Assembly: GCF_014633365.1 (NCBI RefSeq)
Contig: NC_068352.1
Coordinates: 22,291,310-22,355,309, forward strand
Direction of reading: 5' to 3'
Origin: Diospyros lotus
Taxonomy: Eukaryota > Streptophyta > Magnoliopsida > Ericales > Ebenaceae
Length of the DNA stretch: 64,000 bases
Made by a program: the position numbers and the translations under genes. How positions within the stretch are numbered: the stretch's first letter is position 1; each line of letters opens with the position of its first letter. Below are positions 10,532 to 22,998 of this stretch, in pieces. The notes under the pieces were generated by a model. That model had not been told where the DNA came from. It was given only the letters and a program-made list of their open reading frames with translations, and did not search any database.

Positions 10532-13449
10532 TGTAGTGGCCCACTACCGGATAGTCCCGCTAGCATAGGATATCCGAAAGGAGGTCATCACAAGTGTGAT
10601 ATAGAACAATAACATACAACACCATAATACTATCCTTAGATAAACTCAACGGAAGCTAACATAAAGGTTTACAACATCTTAGACCATAGTCTAAACAAAA
10701 TGAAATACAAGGGCACTAACAAATTTTACAACATAAAATTTCCTCACACTTGCCCTCATCACAAATGCTAACATAGACCATCTAATTTGGAAGGTCTCTG
10801 TACACTTCTAACCCTGGGCTTTAGCCCCACTGGGCTCGCCCTCAACCACTGCTCTACTTGTACCTGGAATGACATGAGAGTAAACAAGGTGAGCCACAAG
10901 GCTCAGCAAGTGTATTTATAAAGCATGGAGATATAGAATCAAAGGCAGGGATAATCAAGATAGAATAAACAACTCTATGAGGAGATATTAGTATAACGCG
11001 ACTCATAAGTTCTCGGTTTACATTAATTTCCCATGCCGTGATTATTACATATATTATGCACTCGTTCCCATGCTCATGCATATGCACCAATAGTAGGAAA
11101 TTTTTCTGCATAATTCTCAAGGCTCTCACGGCCTATATATATATATATATCCATTCATGAATATATATGCATCTTGAAAATACATCAACAAATGATAACA
11201 ATTTGAGCCACGCCTTCTGGGTTGATGGCCACCTCACCCGCGTCAAGCGCTCATAGGATATCCTTTCTCATCCACAGACTTAGCCGTCGCGCAAAATAAT
11301 AGGTGCGCAAATCAGTATAATCATGCATCACATATGCATATCCCCATTTCATGTCCATCCTCAATGATTAAGAAAAATCTCAAATCATGCTTAACATGCA
11401 CAATTACATAAATTAAAGTGTGCACTATCTTATGATCACAGGGTAAATTTTAATACATTTATTGACTCATACTTATAGAAATGCCCAAACCAATATTTAC
11501 GGTATATTTTTACCCCAATAATAATCGCAAGGAATCAAAATTTATACATGCAAGAAACACTAAATCTTGCATGACACTAGACCCTAATGAATAAATGTCA
11601 TTCCTTAAGAAATGTAGGGTGACACAAAACCCTATTTAGATTTTTGCAATGTTCAACAAGAAAACGAATTAATATTGCAAGATTTATCGAAATAAGGAAA
11701 ATAAAACCCTTTTATCCAACAATAAGGGTTATCAAGAATAATTCAAAAAAAAAAATGGAAGAACTATACAAAAATCATAATTTTAAACGTAGGAAGGATA
11801 GACTACATAGGAAGAGTTGAATAACAACATATTTCAGAAATTTCCAGATTTCAAGTATATTTTCAAAAATCCAATCTGGGCTCAATATTTGGTCAATTAC
11901 CACAAACGATATACCAAATCAAAGCCTAATGAGTCTAGTTTCTGGAACATCAACTGGATTTGAAATCGGAAATAATCACAAGGAGATATTCCACAAAAAC
12001 CGAAACAAGGCAGAATTTGTAACAGTAATTTACAGAATTCTACATAGAATTCAACAAGGTTGTTATGGGTACAAATCATAATCAAAAATTTCAAATCTTA
12101 TACTGAATCGAAGCCCATGAAGTCTATTTTATAGAAAAAATAAATGGATCACAATTTGGATATAACCACAGAGCATTATACCCCCAAAACCGAAGCAAGA
12201 ACAGATTATTCAAAAATAGAGCAGAAAATTTCCAGATTCTGGGCAAGAATTTACAAGGATACTGTAGGCTCAAAACATAGCAAAAAATTCTAAAAAATTT
12301 ACCAAATGAAGATTATCAAGTCTAGTTTATACAGAAACAAACGGATCTTGAATCGGATATAACCACAGAGAGTTATACCCTAAAGAGTACAACAAGGTCA
12401 GTTTACTCGAAAGCAGTAAAATTTCCAGATCTTAGCAGGGATTTACAAGGCTATAACATGATCAAATCTTAGTCAAAAAATTCGATTCTTGTGTCTAAAA
12501 TGAATCTTAAGATGTCTAGTTTACAACCCAACAAACGGATCTCAATTTGGATATAAACACAAGGAGTTATAGACCAAAGAACATAACATGGTTAGTGAAT
12601 CCGAGAATAAGAATTTAAGAGCAACAACTTAAAAATGAAGGAAACAAGCCTTCTAAGATGGAAACAAGGTTGAAGAACTTGCATTAAAAGATAATCAAGA
12701 GAAGAAGAACTTACACAATCATAAGGAGAAGAAGAAGAAGGAGATCTTGAATTTGAAACAAGAAGGAAGGGAACTTGCCTTAGATGGTTGCAAATCCAAA
12801 GAGATGAAGACACCCCTTAAAATTGAAAATTCCATAGTCTCCACTTAAAGCTTCAATGAAGAAGAATAATGGAGGAAGAAGAGACAATCGGGAGAGGGAG
12901 AAGAAAAAGGGAACAAGAAAGTAAGAAGAAGAAAAGGAGGGAAAAAATGTGGGAGACTTGTCTCCCAACTCCTTTCAATCCATCTCCCTTTTAATTTTCT
13001 CTAATTTGCCCTTCATACTAACACACACAATTCACATATCTCTTACCCATTTTGGTCATTTTACCATTTTCTTAATCTTTTTTTCTTTTTAATTAAGATA
13101 CCATTCTCTATGCCCATGGCCCAAGCCCAAGTCAAAATATATAGCCCAAGCCCAAGTCAAAATATATGGCCCAATCCAATTAAGGCCCAATGGACTTTTC
13201 TTGAGATTTGGGTTCAACCCAATTCATTTACACTTAAGATTTAATTATTTATCAATGGTCTAATTCAAATAAGGCCCAAACCCATTTAGCCCACAACTTT
13301 GAGACTTTTTCACACCAAATATTATTTTCATTAATTTACCCCCATTACCAACTCATATAATATTCTTAACAATTAATTAATAAAGGCAACAACTCTAATG
13401 TGCAAACTAAAATACCCATAACACCTAGACCCACTAACGGGTCGTTACA
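10532..13449 (-). mobile_element. Ty3/gypsy LTR of family A (3' LTR), 2.9 kb
   Basis: Read on the minus strand it starts TGTAACGACCCGTTAGTGGG (at 13449) and ends GGTAGTGGGCCACTACA (at 10532). Just before its start lies a polypurine tract (G run at 13455-13470) and before that the end of a gypsy pol, so this is the 3' LTR of a chromovirus-like element. A second copy lies at 35665-38967 on the plus strand. ORFs inside (12592-12968 and others) are low-complexity and not genes. The matching 5' LTR is not seen. Confidence 0.85.
10858..10912 (-). promoter_or_regulatory. Conserved LTR hairpin and possible splice/processing site
   Basis: On the minus strand CTTGCTGAGCC, a TTGT loop, then GGCTCACCTTG forms a small hairpin, followed by CATTCCAGGTAC. 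The same layout is seen at 38521-38577 and, with both arms changed, at 62690-62745. Confidence 0.5.
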
Positions 13450-13940
13450 GTTTCTCCCCCCCCCCCCCTTAAGGGAATTTGGTCCCCCAAATTCATACCT
13501 AGTCAGTCAAATAGCCGGGGAAAGAGACGTATCATCTCATTCTCGAGCTCCTAAGTAGCCTCATCTGGAGAATGACGTTGCCACTAGACTTTAACAAACG
13601 GAATTGACCGATTTCGCAACACTTTTTCTTTTCGCTCCAAAATGCTAACAGGCATTTCTTTATATGAAGCATCCTCTCTAACCTCTAAATCTCGATAATC
13701 TATCACGTGTTGGGGGTTTGACACATATTTCCTCAATATAGATACATGAAAAACATTGTGCATCCCTAACAACTGAGGAAGTAACGTTAACTTGTAAACC
13801 AAGGATCCATTTTCTCCAAAATCTCAAACGGCCCGATATAGTGAGGATTGAGTTTCCCCAAAACTCCAAATTAGCATGCACCTATCATGGCATTACCCTA
13901 GTCCATACCTCGAACTTAACGAGATATTCACCACACCACT
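13450..13940 (-). pseudogene. End of Ty3/gypsy pol (integrase C-terminal region), broken
   Basis: The minus strand encodes the usual C terminus of chromovirus-like gypsy polyproteins: KLNPHYIGPFEILEK, then HNVFHVSILRKYVSNP with VIDYRDLEVREDASY, ILERKEKVLRN, then SPDEAT and ELENEMIRLFP. At least one frameshift (near 13800) and several in-frame stops (for example two in the last 100 bases of coding) show it is dead. It sits directly upstream of the polypurine tract and family A LTR, as expected. The rest of pol and gag are absent, replaced near 14000 by another LTR fragment. Confidence 0.85.
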
Positions 13941-14039
13941 CTCCTAACTAGGAATTATTTCATGTTCAACAAAGATAATGAGACTTTTCTTACTATCCGA
14001 CGTCACTTGCCAACTGGGGTCACTTCCCTTACCTAATTA

Positions 14040-15060
14040 CCAACCTAGCCTCAATCATCTTTGTTTAAGCTACAATCTCCATATTCTCAAACTTATTGGG
14101 CTACCTCGATATTCGTGCCTTACATTGAAATAAGCGCATCATCTTGATTTGCGTGTTAACTTCAAAATTTGCACAAGTCACTTCATCTTAAGCCCCGAAC
14201 CACCTTTGACTGAGCCTCAAAGCACTTCCTTGATATGTGTGCCTTGACCTTGAAACGCATGCAAATTCTCGATTCTCGTGCATCACCTCAATTCTGGTGC
14301 ACTATCTCGATTTTTTGTGCACCGTCTCAAAACACGTGCCCGAACCCCTTTTTTTTTTTTTCCAAAATCTCTGAAATATTAGTAAATCTCCATTTCCTAT
14401 TTTCTAGGGATTTTGTTTTTCATATATATATATTTTAAGGATTTTCTGGTATATATATTATATATATATTTATATATATATATTTTTTACATATATATTA
14501 TTATTATATATATATATGTTTTTTATTTCTCCTTCCTTCTCATTCTTCTCCCGAATTCCCTTCTTCTTCCTTCTTCCTTCTTCCTTCTTCTTTCCTCTTC
14601 TGCAACGCACAATTAGGGCAACAGCCACCGTGCACCGCCTCCATCGGCCGTCTCCACCATAGCCATCGCAGCACCTGCGTAACCAGCAGCCGCAAGCCAC
14701 CGCGTGACTTCCTCATGCCCTAGCCGCCGATCACCATCTTCCTCTTCCTCTTCCTTTTCTCTGCAACTCACAAATCGGCCAATCAGCAACCGACAGCGAG
14801 CCTTGCCACCACCTCCGACGGCCGCCATCGCCGGCTCGGCAACCACCCCAGCGTTGCATCGCCATCGGCCGCAAGCCATCGCTTGGCTTCCTCACGCCTA
14901 GTCACTGATCACCAGCTCCTCCCAGCCATCACTGCCGGCACAATCGGTCGACACCTTGGCTAGATCCGGTCACGCAGTCACCGCTGCTTACTCCATCGCA
15001 CAGCCGTCGGCCCTCGCTCGGCTTCCCTCAGCCGCCACAGCGACCCTCATCGCCTCTGCA
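14040..15060 (-). mobile_element. Truncated family B LTR, inverted
   Basis: On the minus strand 14100-14330 matches the family B LTRs at 33330-33470 and 49980-50090, including GTGACTTGTGCAAATTTTG and repeated ATCGAGGTA-type words. Farther right (14560-15060) the sequence is a GC-rich mix of short repeats like the leader of the other family B copies. Both ends are missing. ORFs here (14470-14901) run through TA and TTC repeats and are not genes. Confidence 0.55.
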
Positions 15061-15069
15061 ACTGCTGCC

Positions 15070-15230
15070 ATATCGGGGTCGATTCGACCCAATCGGTCTG
15101 ACCCGACCCAACTCGGCACGACCCGACCCGATCTAACTCAGCCCGACCCGACCCGATCCGACTCGGCCTGACCCGACCCGATCTAACTTGGCCCGACCCG
15201 ACCGGACTTGATCCGCTTCAGGTTTGACCC
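15070..15230. repeat. GACCCGACCCGATCT minisatellite
   Basis: About ten imperfect copies of words such as CCCGACCCGATC and GACTCGGCC lie directly upstream of the LOB-domain ORF. It is probably a simple-sequence expansion; whether it affects transcription of that ORF is unknown. Confidence 0.6.
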
Positions 15231-15354
15231 ATTAGATCTGACCCCTATCTAATTTGACTTATCAGATTAGATCTAACCCATATCTGATTTGATCCATTCA
15301 ATTAGATCTAACACATATCTAATTTGCTTAGATCTAACCAAATCCATATCTATC

Positions 15355-15885
15355 ATGCCAAGGCACAACACAATGAACCCCCGGTCTCGATGTGGTGCCT
15401 GTGTAGTCTTAAATAGAGGATGTCATCCACAGTGCATTTTTGCTCCTTATTTTCGTTGTGAGAGTGGTACTGCTCATTTTGCTACCGTTTGTGAAGTTTA
15501 TACTATCAGAAATGTCGTCAACCTCTTGACTCCGCTTTCGGTAAATGACCGATTTTGGGCTTCCGATACACTTCTCTTTGAAGCTCAAGCCCGGCTTCAG
15601 GATCCTGTTTATGGGTGTGTATCTCACATTCTTGCTCTTCAGCAACAGGTTAGTGAGCTGCAAGCCTATCGAGCTTATTTGCAAGATTCACTATTCGCAT
15701 ATTATTCTTCGCATCCCCAACTTGTTCCTCCATTTGATCCAAATTTCAACTGGAGCTCTAGTCCTCCCACCATCCCAGAGGCTACTCTACCTCACCCTGG
15801 CGAAACGAGCAGCAGCCAGATGTCGCTCTCGGATGACCTTGATGAGCTAGGTCCAGTCATCTTTGGCCACCGCCGATGTCCTTGA
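15355..15885 (+). CDS. LOB-domain (LBD, class I-like) protein
   Basis: A 176-residue protein from the ATG at 15355; an in-frame ATG 22 codons earlier has a non-family leader and a third at 15373 is possible. The zinc-finger-like C-block C-x2-C-x6-C-x3-C is complete (C13, C16, C23, C27), followed by IFAPYF. The DPVYG motif (83-87) and an amphipathic heptad region (about 89-110, ILALQQQVSELQ) follow. LBD proteins are nuclear, plant-specific DNA-binding regulators of organ boundaries, roots and nitrogen response. Odd features: the usual GAS motif near residue 49 reads YTIRN, and the whole LOB domain is in one exon, although most family members have an intron there. It could be an intronless gene or a retrocopy. 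Neighbours are transposon debris. Confidence 0.75.
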   Translation: MPRHNTMNPRSRCGACVVLNRGCHPQCIFAPYFRCESGTAHFATVCEVYTIRNVVNLLTPLSVNDRFWASDTLLFEAQARLQDPVYGCVSHILALQQQVSELQAYRAYLQDSLFAYYSSHPQLVPPFDPNFNWSSSPPTIPEATLPHPGETSSSQMSLSDDLDELGPVIFGHRRCP

Positions 15886-16636
15886 GCATTGGCACATTAT
15901 CAGTTTTTATGGTTTGCCCCCCTCTTTTTTTTTTTTTGACTGTACGGCTTGATCTCTTGTATTATATTTGAACATATGGAATGAATGTTATGTTTTGAGT
16001 ACTTTCACATTTCATTCCCTTGTCCTTCCCTCGATAGCATATCAATTACAAACAAATTATATCAACCTCTTGCAATTTTTAATAATTAATCACATCGAGG
16101 TAAATGATATCGAATCTTAATTGTCATCTCATTCGAAGATTGGAAATTTACATCCTAAGTCAGGCTACACAAACTTCTGAACCGCCGCGCCATGCTAGTG
16201 GCACTACCATGACACTACAATCCCCACGAAAATTAGGCTTAGTCCAGACATAACCTATAGTTCACTCTAGGTCTTCGGCGTTTAATCGTCTCTACAACAG
16301 ACTGGTTATTCCATATAGAGGGTCACGGTCCCTCAACATGAGCTAACCTAGTGGCCACCTCCCACCTGCATTCAGTGGTCCCTAGCATTAAACCCGTCAC
16401 TGATAGGCATCACCTGTAGTATTATTCCATGCTAGAGCCATTCCTCATTCCGTGGGTTTCACTCTCTATGGACATCTTGAGACAATACATGGTCTCAATA
16501 TTCAGCGAACCATTTCATCACCTCTTCACTGCTATAAAGGACTTAACCCCTCATTTTCAAACACAATCAAATTACCTTTTGAACGTTATCTTAGCTTAAC
16601 TTCATTCAAACCACTAAACAAACCCTTAACTCTACT
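15886..16636. other. Non-coding stretch downstream of the LOB-domain ORF
   Basis: A T-rich run at 15924-15940 is followed by unremarkable sequence. From about 16130 it is of mixed composition and could be an LTR fragment, but no termini are visible. The 76-codon ORF at 16452-16682 runs into the CACTA terminus and is not supported. Confidence 0.35.
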
Positions 16637-17226
16637 CACTACAAAAAAATTGGCATTTAGCGGCGGTTTTTTTTGCATTTAGCGGCGGTTTTTAACCGCC
16701 GCTAAGTGATTTAGCGGCGATTTTCAAAACCGCCGCTGAACCAGCCGTCGTGGAGCATTTAGCGGCGGTTTTGACCAACCGCTGGAATAACCGCCGCTAA
16801 ATCACTGATTTTGCGGCAGTTTTAAAACCGCCGCAAAATCAGTGATTTAGCGGCGGTTTTTTTAATTTTAGCGACGGTTTTAAAAATCGTCGCTAAAATT
16901 AAAAAAAATTAAAATTTTTTATTTTAGCGGCAGTTTTTAAACCGCCGCAAAAATTAAAAAAATTAAAATTTTAAAAAAATAAAAAATTAAAAAAAATAAA
17001 AATTAAAAAAAAATTAAAATTTTAAATTTTAGGGGCGGTTTTAGAAACCGCCGCTAAAATTAAAAAAAATTAAAAAATTTTAATTTTAGCGGCAGTTTTT
17101 AAAACCGCCGCTAAAATTAAAATAAAATTAAAAATTTTACTCTCTCACCCGCCCGCGCCCACACGGTTGCCCACCGCCCAACCACGTGGCCGCATATCCG
17201 CCCGCCACGTGGCCGCATATCCGCCC

Positions 17227-17292
17227 AGTTTCGAACCCACAACCTCCCATATGCCATTGCATGCTTGAAACTGCCTGATCTACCAACTTCCC
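17227..17292 (-). other. tRNA-like A-box/B-box module inside CACTA E5
   Basis: On the minus strand TTGGTAGATCAGGCAG (A-box-like) is followed after about 40 bases by GTGGGTTCGAAACTGGG (B-box-like). It occupies the same kind of internal position as in E1, although the surrounding DNA is unrelated. Confidence 0.5.
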
Positions 17293-18229
17293 TTGTTATA
17301 TAATTACATATATAAATTATATACCACTATTTTTCAGAATTATATTTTATATTTTTTAATATAGAAAGAAAAACATTAATTAATTTATCATTTTTTAAAA
17401 GAATAAAGGAATAAATTAAAAATAAATTAATTGAATTAAATTAACTAAATTAATTTATTAAAAATAAAAAAATTATATATATTTTAAAATTATTAAAATT
17501 TTGTTAAATTTATTTTATTTTTATTTTTTTAAATTAAATTTTTAACTAGTGGTGAACCCGCGTGATATGTGGGAGAGTTTAATTTAAAAATAAAAAAATA
17601 AATTTATTATTTTAAATAATTTTAACTAAATTGATAATTATAATTTTTTTAATCTTTAATCATATTGAAAAAATTTAAGTTTACTTAATTATTCACTATT
17701 CAATATGCTAATGGAGAACACTTTTAATTCAATATACTTATAATTTTTTTTATTATATTATATTTATTTATAAATAAATATTATAAAATCTATAATATTT
17801 TCACTTAAAGACGTTAGTTATTTTCTATTTATTATATTATAATTATAAATATAAATTAAAACTCTTAAATATGAGTAAGAATAAGTTTTTTCAATAATAA
17901 CAAAATTTTAAAAAAATGAATTTTGATTTCTTCCATAGTCGTAAAAATGTGATACCTTAAATATTAATTAGCATTGAAAAACTCTAATACTTGACAACCC
18001 TAATAATTGACATTTGGCAAAATACTTTATTTGACTATCATATTTTATTATTATATAAATATAAATAGAATAAAGATATAAAAATAATATATTAAATAAA
18101 TAGATACTTTTCTATGACTTAATTAATAGTTTAAGTTGTCTATTAATATTTCTCATAAAATTCATACAAATTTAATATAAAACAATTAGCATTGAAAAAC
18201 TTGTATATTTAAAATTTATTATTAATTTT

Positions 18230-19670
18230 ACATAATTAGTATATATTATTTCGAAACAATTGAAAAATTTAAATTATTAATGCAAATTACAAAATGTAAA
18301 TTATTAATGTAATAAGTATTAAATGCAAGTTTTGGGGGAAAATTTTATTACTACTTATCATTTCAAAGCAATTGAAAGATTTAAATTATTAATGCAAATT
18401 ACAAAATGCAAATTATTAATTCAATCAGTATTAATTGTAAATCATTAATGCAAGTTTTGGAGGAAAATTTATTTTTTGAAGACTATCCTATTTTTATATA
18501 TGTAAAGATGCAAATTACAAAATGTAAATTATTAATGCAATAAGTACTAAACGCAAATCATTAATTTGGGGGAAAATTTTATTACTATTTATTATTTCAA
18601 AACAATTGAAAATTTTAAATTATTAATGCAAATTACAAAATACAAATTATTAATGCAATAAGTATTATTTGTAAATCATTAATGCAAGTTTTGGGGGGAA
18701 ATTTCTTTTTCGAAAACTATCCTTCTTTTATATATATAAAGATGCAAATTACAAAATGTAAATTATTAATGCAATAAGTATTAAATGTAAATCATTAATG
18801 CAAATTTTGGGGGGAAATTTCTTTTTTGAAGACTATCCTACTTTTATATATATAAAGATGCAAATTACAAAATGTAAATTATTAATGCAATAAGTACTAA
18901 ATGCAAATCATTAATTTGGGAGAAAATTTTATTACTATTTATTATTTCAAAACAATTGAAAATTTTAAATTATTAATGCAAATTACAAAATACAAATTAT
19001 TAATGCAATAAGTATTATTTGTAGATCATTAATGCAAGTTTTGGGGGAAAATTTCTTTTTTGAAAACTATCATTCTTTTATATATATAAAGATGCAAATT
19101 ACAAAATGTAAATTATTAATGCAATAAGTATTAAATGTAAATCATTAATGCAAATTTTGGGGGGAAATTTCTTTTTTGAAGACTATCCTACTTTTATATA
19201 TATAAAGATGCAAATTACAAAATGTAAATTATTAATGCAATAAGTACTAAATACAAATCATTAATTTGAGAGAAAATTTTATTACTATTTATTATTTCAA
19301 AACAATTGAAAATTTTAAATTATTAATGCAAATTACAAAATACAAATTATTAATGTAATAAGTATTATTTGTAAATCATTAATGCAAGTTTTGGGGGAAA
19401 ATTTCTTTTTCGAAAACTATCCTTCTTTTATATATATAAAGATGCAAATTACAAAATGTAAATTATTAATGCAATAAGTATTAAATGTAAATCATTAATA
19501 CAAATTTTGGGGAAAAATTTTATTACTACTTATTATTTCAAAGCAATTGAAAATTTTAAATTATTAATGAAAATTATAAAATATAAATTATTAATACAAT
19601 AAGTATTAATTGTAAATTATTAATGCAAGTTTTGGGGGGAAATTTCTTTTTTGAAAACTAAATTAAATAT
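18230..19670. repeat. Tandem array with 350-bp higher-order period
   Basis: The word GATGCAAATTACAAAATG starts units at 18507, 18741, 18857, 19091, 19207 and 19441. The spacings are 234, 116, 234, 116 and 234 bases, so a long and a short unit alternate and the full period is 350. All units share AAATTATTAATGCAATAAGT and TTTTGGGGG. Older, more divergent copies lie at 18230-18506 and 19500-19670. The array is inside CACTA E5 and non-coding. Confidence 0.85.
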
Positions 19671-20360
19671 TTTAATTTAAAAAATCACCGCAAATATTAA
19701 TTTAAATATTACTACTTTAGTTTAAATATTTTAATTTAAACTTAATTATATTTGCATTAATATTTTAATTATTAATGCAAATATAAATTAAATATGTTTT
19801 GAAAAATCGCCGCAAATATTAATTTAATTTTAATTATAAATTATTTAATTATTTTTGAATTTAGCGGCGATTTTTCAGAAACCGCCGCTAAATTAAATTT
19901 TTTAACGAATTTTGCGGCAGTTTTGAAAACCGCCGCAAATATTAATTTAATTTTAATTTTAAATTATTTAATAATTTTTGAATTTAGCGGCGGTTTTTCA
20001 GAAACCGCCGCTAAATTAAATTTTTTAAGGAATTTTGCGGCGGTTTTGAAAACCGCCGCAAATATTAATTTAATTTTAATTTTAAATTATTTAATAATTT
20101 TTGAATTTAGCGGCGGTTTCTAAAATTTAGCGGCGGTTTTTCAGAAACCGCCGCTAAATTAAATTTTATTTTTTAATTATTTAATTAGTTTTTAAATTTA
20201 GCGGCGGTTTTTTGAAAACCGCCACAAAATGTAAAAAAAACCGCTGCTAAAATAGTATTTTGCGGCGGTTTGCAAACCGCCGCAAAATTTCATTTTTTGC
20301 GGCGGTTTTAGAAACCCCGCTAAAAAACCGCCGCTAAAAATCAATTTTTTTGTAGTGACT

Positions 20361-20787
20361 TGTCATTCCTATGTGTACAAGGACTCCTCTCATCCCAACT
20401 TTTGCTCTATGTAGTCACAGTACCGCCACACTACTGCATGCTGCTGCACATCTATGCCCATGTAGTCACCCACAGCCTTGTTTTCCTCACCCATGTGTGC
20501 CTACTTGCCACACGTCTGTAGCACGCCCCTCAATCGATGCACCTGCATCTCTTTATGTTCCTCCTTCACGAGCACCCGCGGATGACCTTCCCAGACATCT
20601 ATGTAAGCACTCGGTCAACCCTCTGGTGACCTTTTGAGTCATCTAAAGACCCTCAAGATCTCGCCCCTCATTGCTTTATGGTGATAAGGCTAGCCTCCGA
20701 AGGGCTTGCACAGGAGAAATCCATGTGTGCCTTCTGACTGTCTTCTGTCTTGCAGATCCTCCGAAAAACTCATCTGTAGACTCTACT
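20361..20787. other. LTR fragment shared by modules 2 and 3, plus GC-richer flank
   Basis: Positions about 20600-20787 match 41535-42110 in pieces, including AAATCCATGTGTGCCTTCTG and CAAGATCTC with GGCTAGCCTCCGAAGG. In module 3 the fragment looks like a Tat-type gypsy LTR. The 88-codon ORF at 20371-20637 is rich in Cys, His and Pro, has no family signature and is not counted as a gene. Confidence 0.45.
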
Positions 20788-22998
20788 AGCAAGATAAATC
20801 TTCATTTATAGATGAAGTTCCAATCACAATCAAATTTGACATTCCAATTATAGTCAAATTTAAATTTCCAATCACAATTATAACAGAGAGAATTTAACAA
20901 CCCGCCCTTCCCCGGTATGTCATTATTCTCGGGATTTCTTTTTTTCTTTTTTTCTATCACCACAAATTCCTCAATATAAAATCCCCATATATAAATACAT
21001 TTAACATTCCATATATATGATAAGCTAAGGAATTGTAACTTAAACATTTGCGGAAGCTAGAGTCGAAACTTGAAGGATATTGTAATTCCATACAAATACA
21101 AACATACACTACTGTTTTAAACAGCCAATAAATTATAATGTCTGGTAGATGAGATAACATATAAAATTGTGCCTCAAACATAAGGAATAACATGAATTGA
21201 AATTAAATTACGTTTCGGCCACTCCTTTTCCCTTCTTACTGCTCAATTCACTTGGAACGTGAAATATTCCAGGGACAAAAGTTCAAATTAGAAGATGAAT
21301 ATTTTAAGTGAAGGTTAAAATAAATTTCATGAATGAATGATGTATGGACATAAATAAACCAAAACCCTAGCGTAACTTTCACCAGCATTCTAACCTCAAC
21401 GGGGAACCCTAAGCAGTCATCCCAGTAATTCTCACTCTGGGAAAAATTTGTCCCCAGTGCGGGAAACTTCTATGGCTTTATGGCAAAACTCACTTGGGGA
21501 AATGCGATTACGCCTACCAGGGCAACATCCCATCCTACCATGGTTAACATGGATGACATAGTTATCGATATGCCAATAATATCATACTTAATGCAATATC
21601 ACCATTACCAAGGCAATATAAAATGGATATGCATATGTATAACAAGATGCACATAAATCACATAAACTTGGCAAATCCCTCATAAATTCCATACTCATTT
21701 AGGCAAACATATTACGTGTAAATTTTTAGAAAAATCACTCACCTTAATTTAACTTCTCAGGCTTTCTCGATATGCATTTCCTACCCTCAAAATTTGCGTC
21801 CTGATAATTTCCTAGCCAAATTTTTTGAAAAATTAATAAAACTAAATTTCTCAATTTTTTAGATTTTTTTCACATATTTTTTTATTTTTCTTTTCCTATT
21901 TTTTCCTTACCTCACACTCCTTGCACGTGCCTACACCCACATGCTTGAAGCCGATTGTCTTCTCCGACCTTTTCCTTGTCGTTGCCGACTGATTGTTGGC
22001 TTGTTTATTTGATTTTCTTCTTCTTTCTTGGCCTATTCCTTCTTTTGAACATGATGGCACACCCTTTGGTTTGAAAATCCGGCCAACACATCCTTGATTT
22101 GGCCATTTAAACCTCAATTCTATCGAGACGCGATTTTTTGGCTAAGCTTCGTAACCACCTCAAATCAACACAAAACTCCCCAAATTCTCCAGAAATGATC
22201 CATATCCCCTCAAGAACAAAAGTTTATCAAAACCCTCGAATTTCTTCTCAAACACTTGGATTTCTTGGATGAAATTCAATGAAACCCTCGTCCTCAACCC
22301 CAACTATTTATAGTCGTTTCCGACCGCCCCTCCGGCCAATCAAGTCGCCCCATAGCTCTAAACTCATCCCTTAGGCCATGATGGTCTGCCCCCTCCTTCT
22401 GATCGGTGATTTGACACCGATACCTAGCGGTCGCATTGTGGTTGCCGATTTTTATAGTGTTCACACTAGAATTTTGCATTCCAGTCCTTCTTTTTTCATT
22501 CCCTTACATTTTGGTCCTTAGCTCTCAAGTCCTCAGGTTCCAAAAAATTATACTTAGTCCCCAAGACTTTGAAAAATTATATTTTGATCCAATAACTTTC
22601 AAAATTTGCACTTTTGCTCTAATAAAAATTATACTTAAGCCCATAAAATTTTCAGGTATTACAGAGAACAAGAAGAATGACAAGCAATAGTTGGGGAAGA
22701 GGAAGAAGAAAGCTAGAAGGAAAAAGGGAAAAACCTAAGTGGATCTCATTCCAAGTGGGCAAAAACCACTAGCCATGGGGATTTTCGTTACCAGTAATTT
22801 GAGTTTTCCAATGGGAATGATCGCTCTCATTCCTAACAATTAAAAAACCACCAGCAATAGGGTTTTCAGTCTCCATGATTTGATTTTATTGTTGAGAATG
22901 ATTTTTTCCAACGATTCACTACAGTTGCTTGTAAAACTGATTATTGCCAACTATCTTTATTACCTTGAGCAAAAAATGACCATTTTTCTTATAGTGAT
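20788..22998. mobile_element. Short CACTA-type element in module 2, split by a solo LTR
   Basis: Its left part (20788-20892) and right part (22664-22998) together match the element at 3263-3777. The right end TTTTTCTTATAGTG is intact here, but the left terminus is lost. The solo LTR at 20893-22663 sits between them with a clean target duplication. Confidence 0.7.
20893..22663 (-). mobile_element. Solo LTR, family D (1.8 kb)
   Basis: Read on the minus strand it starts TGTAATACCTGAAAATTTTA (at 22663) and ends GGGCGGGTTGTTAAA (at 20893; last bases mutated from ACA). A perfect 5-bp duplication GAGAA flanks it (20888-20892 and 22664-22668). The paralogous site at about 3455 in module 1 is uninterrupted, which confirms insertion. 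No PBS, purine tract or coding sequence is present. ORFs at 20802-21193 and 21896-22690 are incidental. Confidence 0.85.

Larger units (their letters stand above)
16637..20357. mobile_element. Non-autonomous CACTA transposon, element E5 (3.7 kb)
   Basis: It starts CACTACAAAAAAATTGGCA and ends AATTTTTTTGTAGTG, with a perfect 3-bp target duplication (ACT at 16634-16636 and 20358-20360). Both ends (16660-17130 and 19850-20340) carry many subterminal inverted repeats TTTAGCGGCGGTTTT and AAAACCGCCGCTAAA. The core holds a GC-rich patch (17140-17230), a tRNA-like module, AT-rich filler and a long tandem array. No transposase remains. The end repeats differ from E1 (GCGGCGG against GCGACGG), marking a separate subfamily. 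Confidence 0.92.

Noticed and set aside
10044..10544. 166-codon minus ORF
   Set aside because: No domain is seen, it overlaps another open frame, and it crosses the boundary of the family A LTR at 10532.
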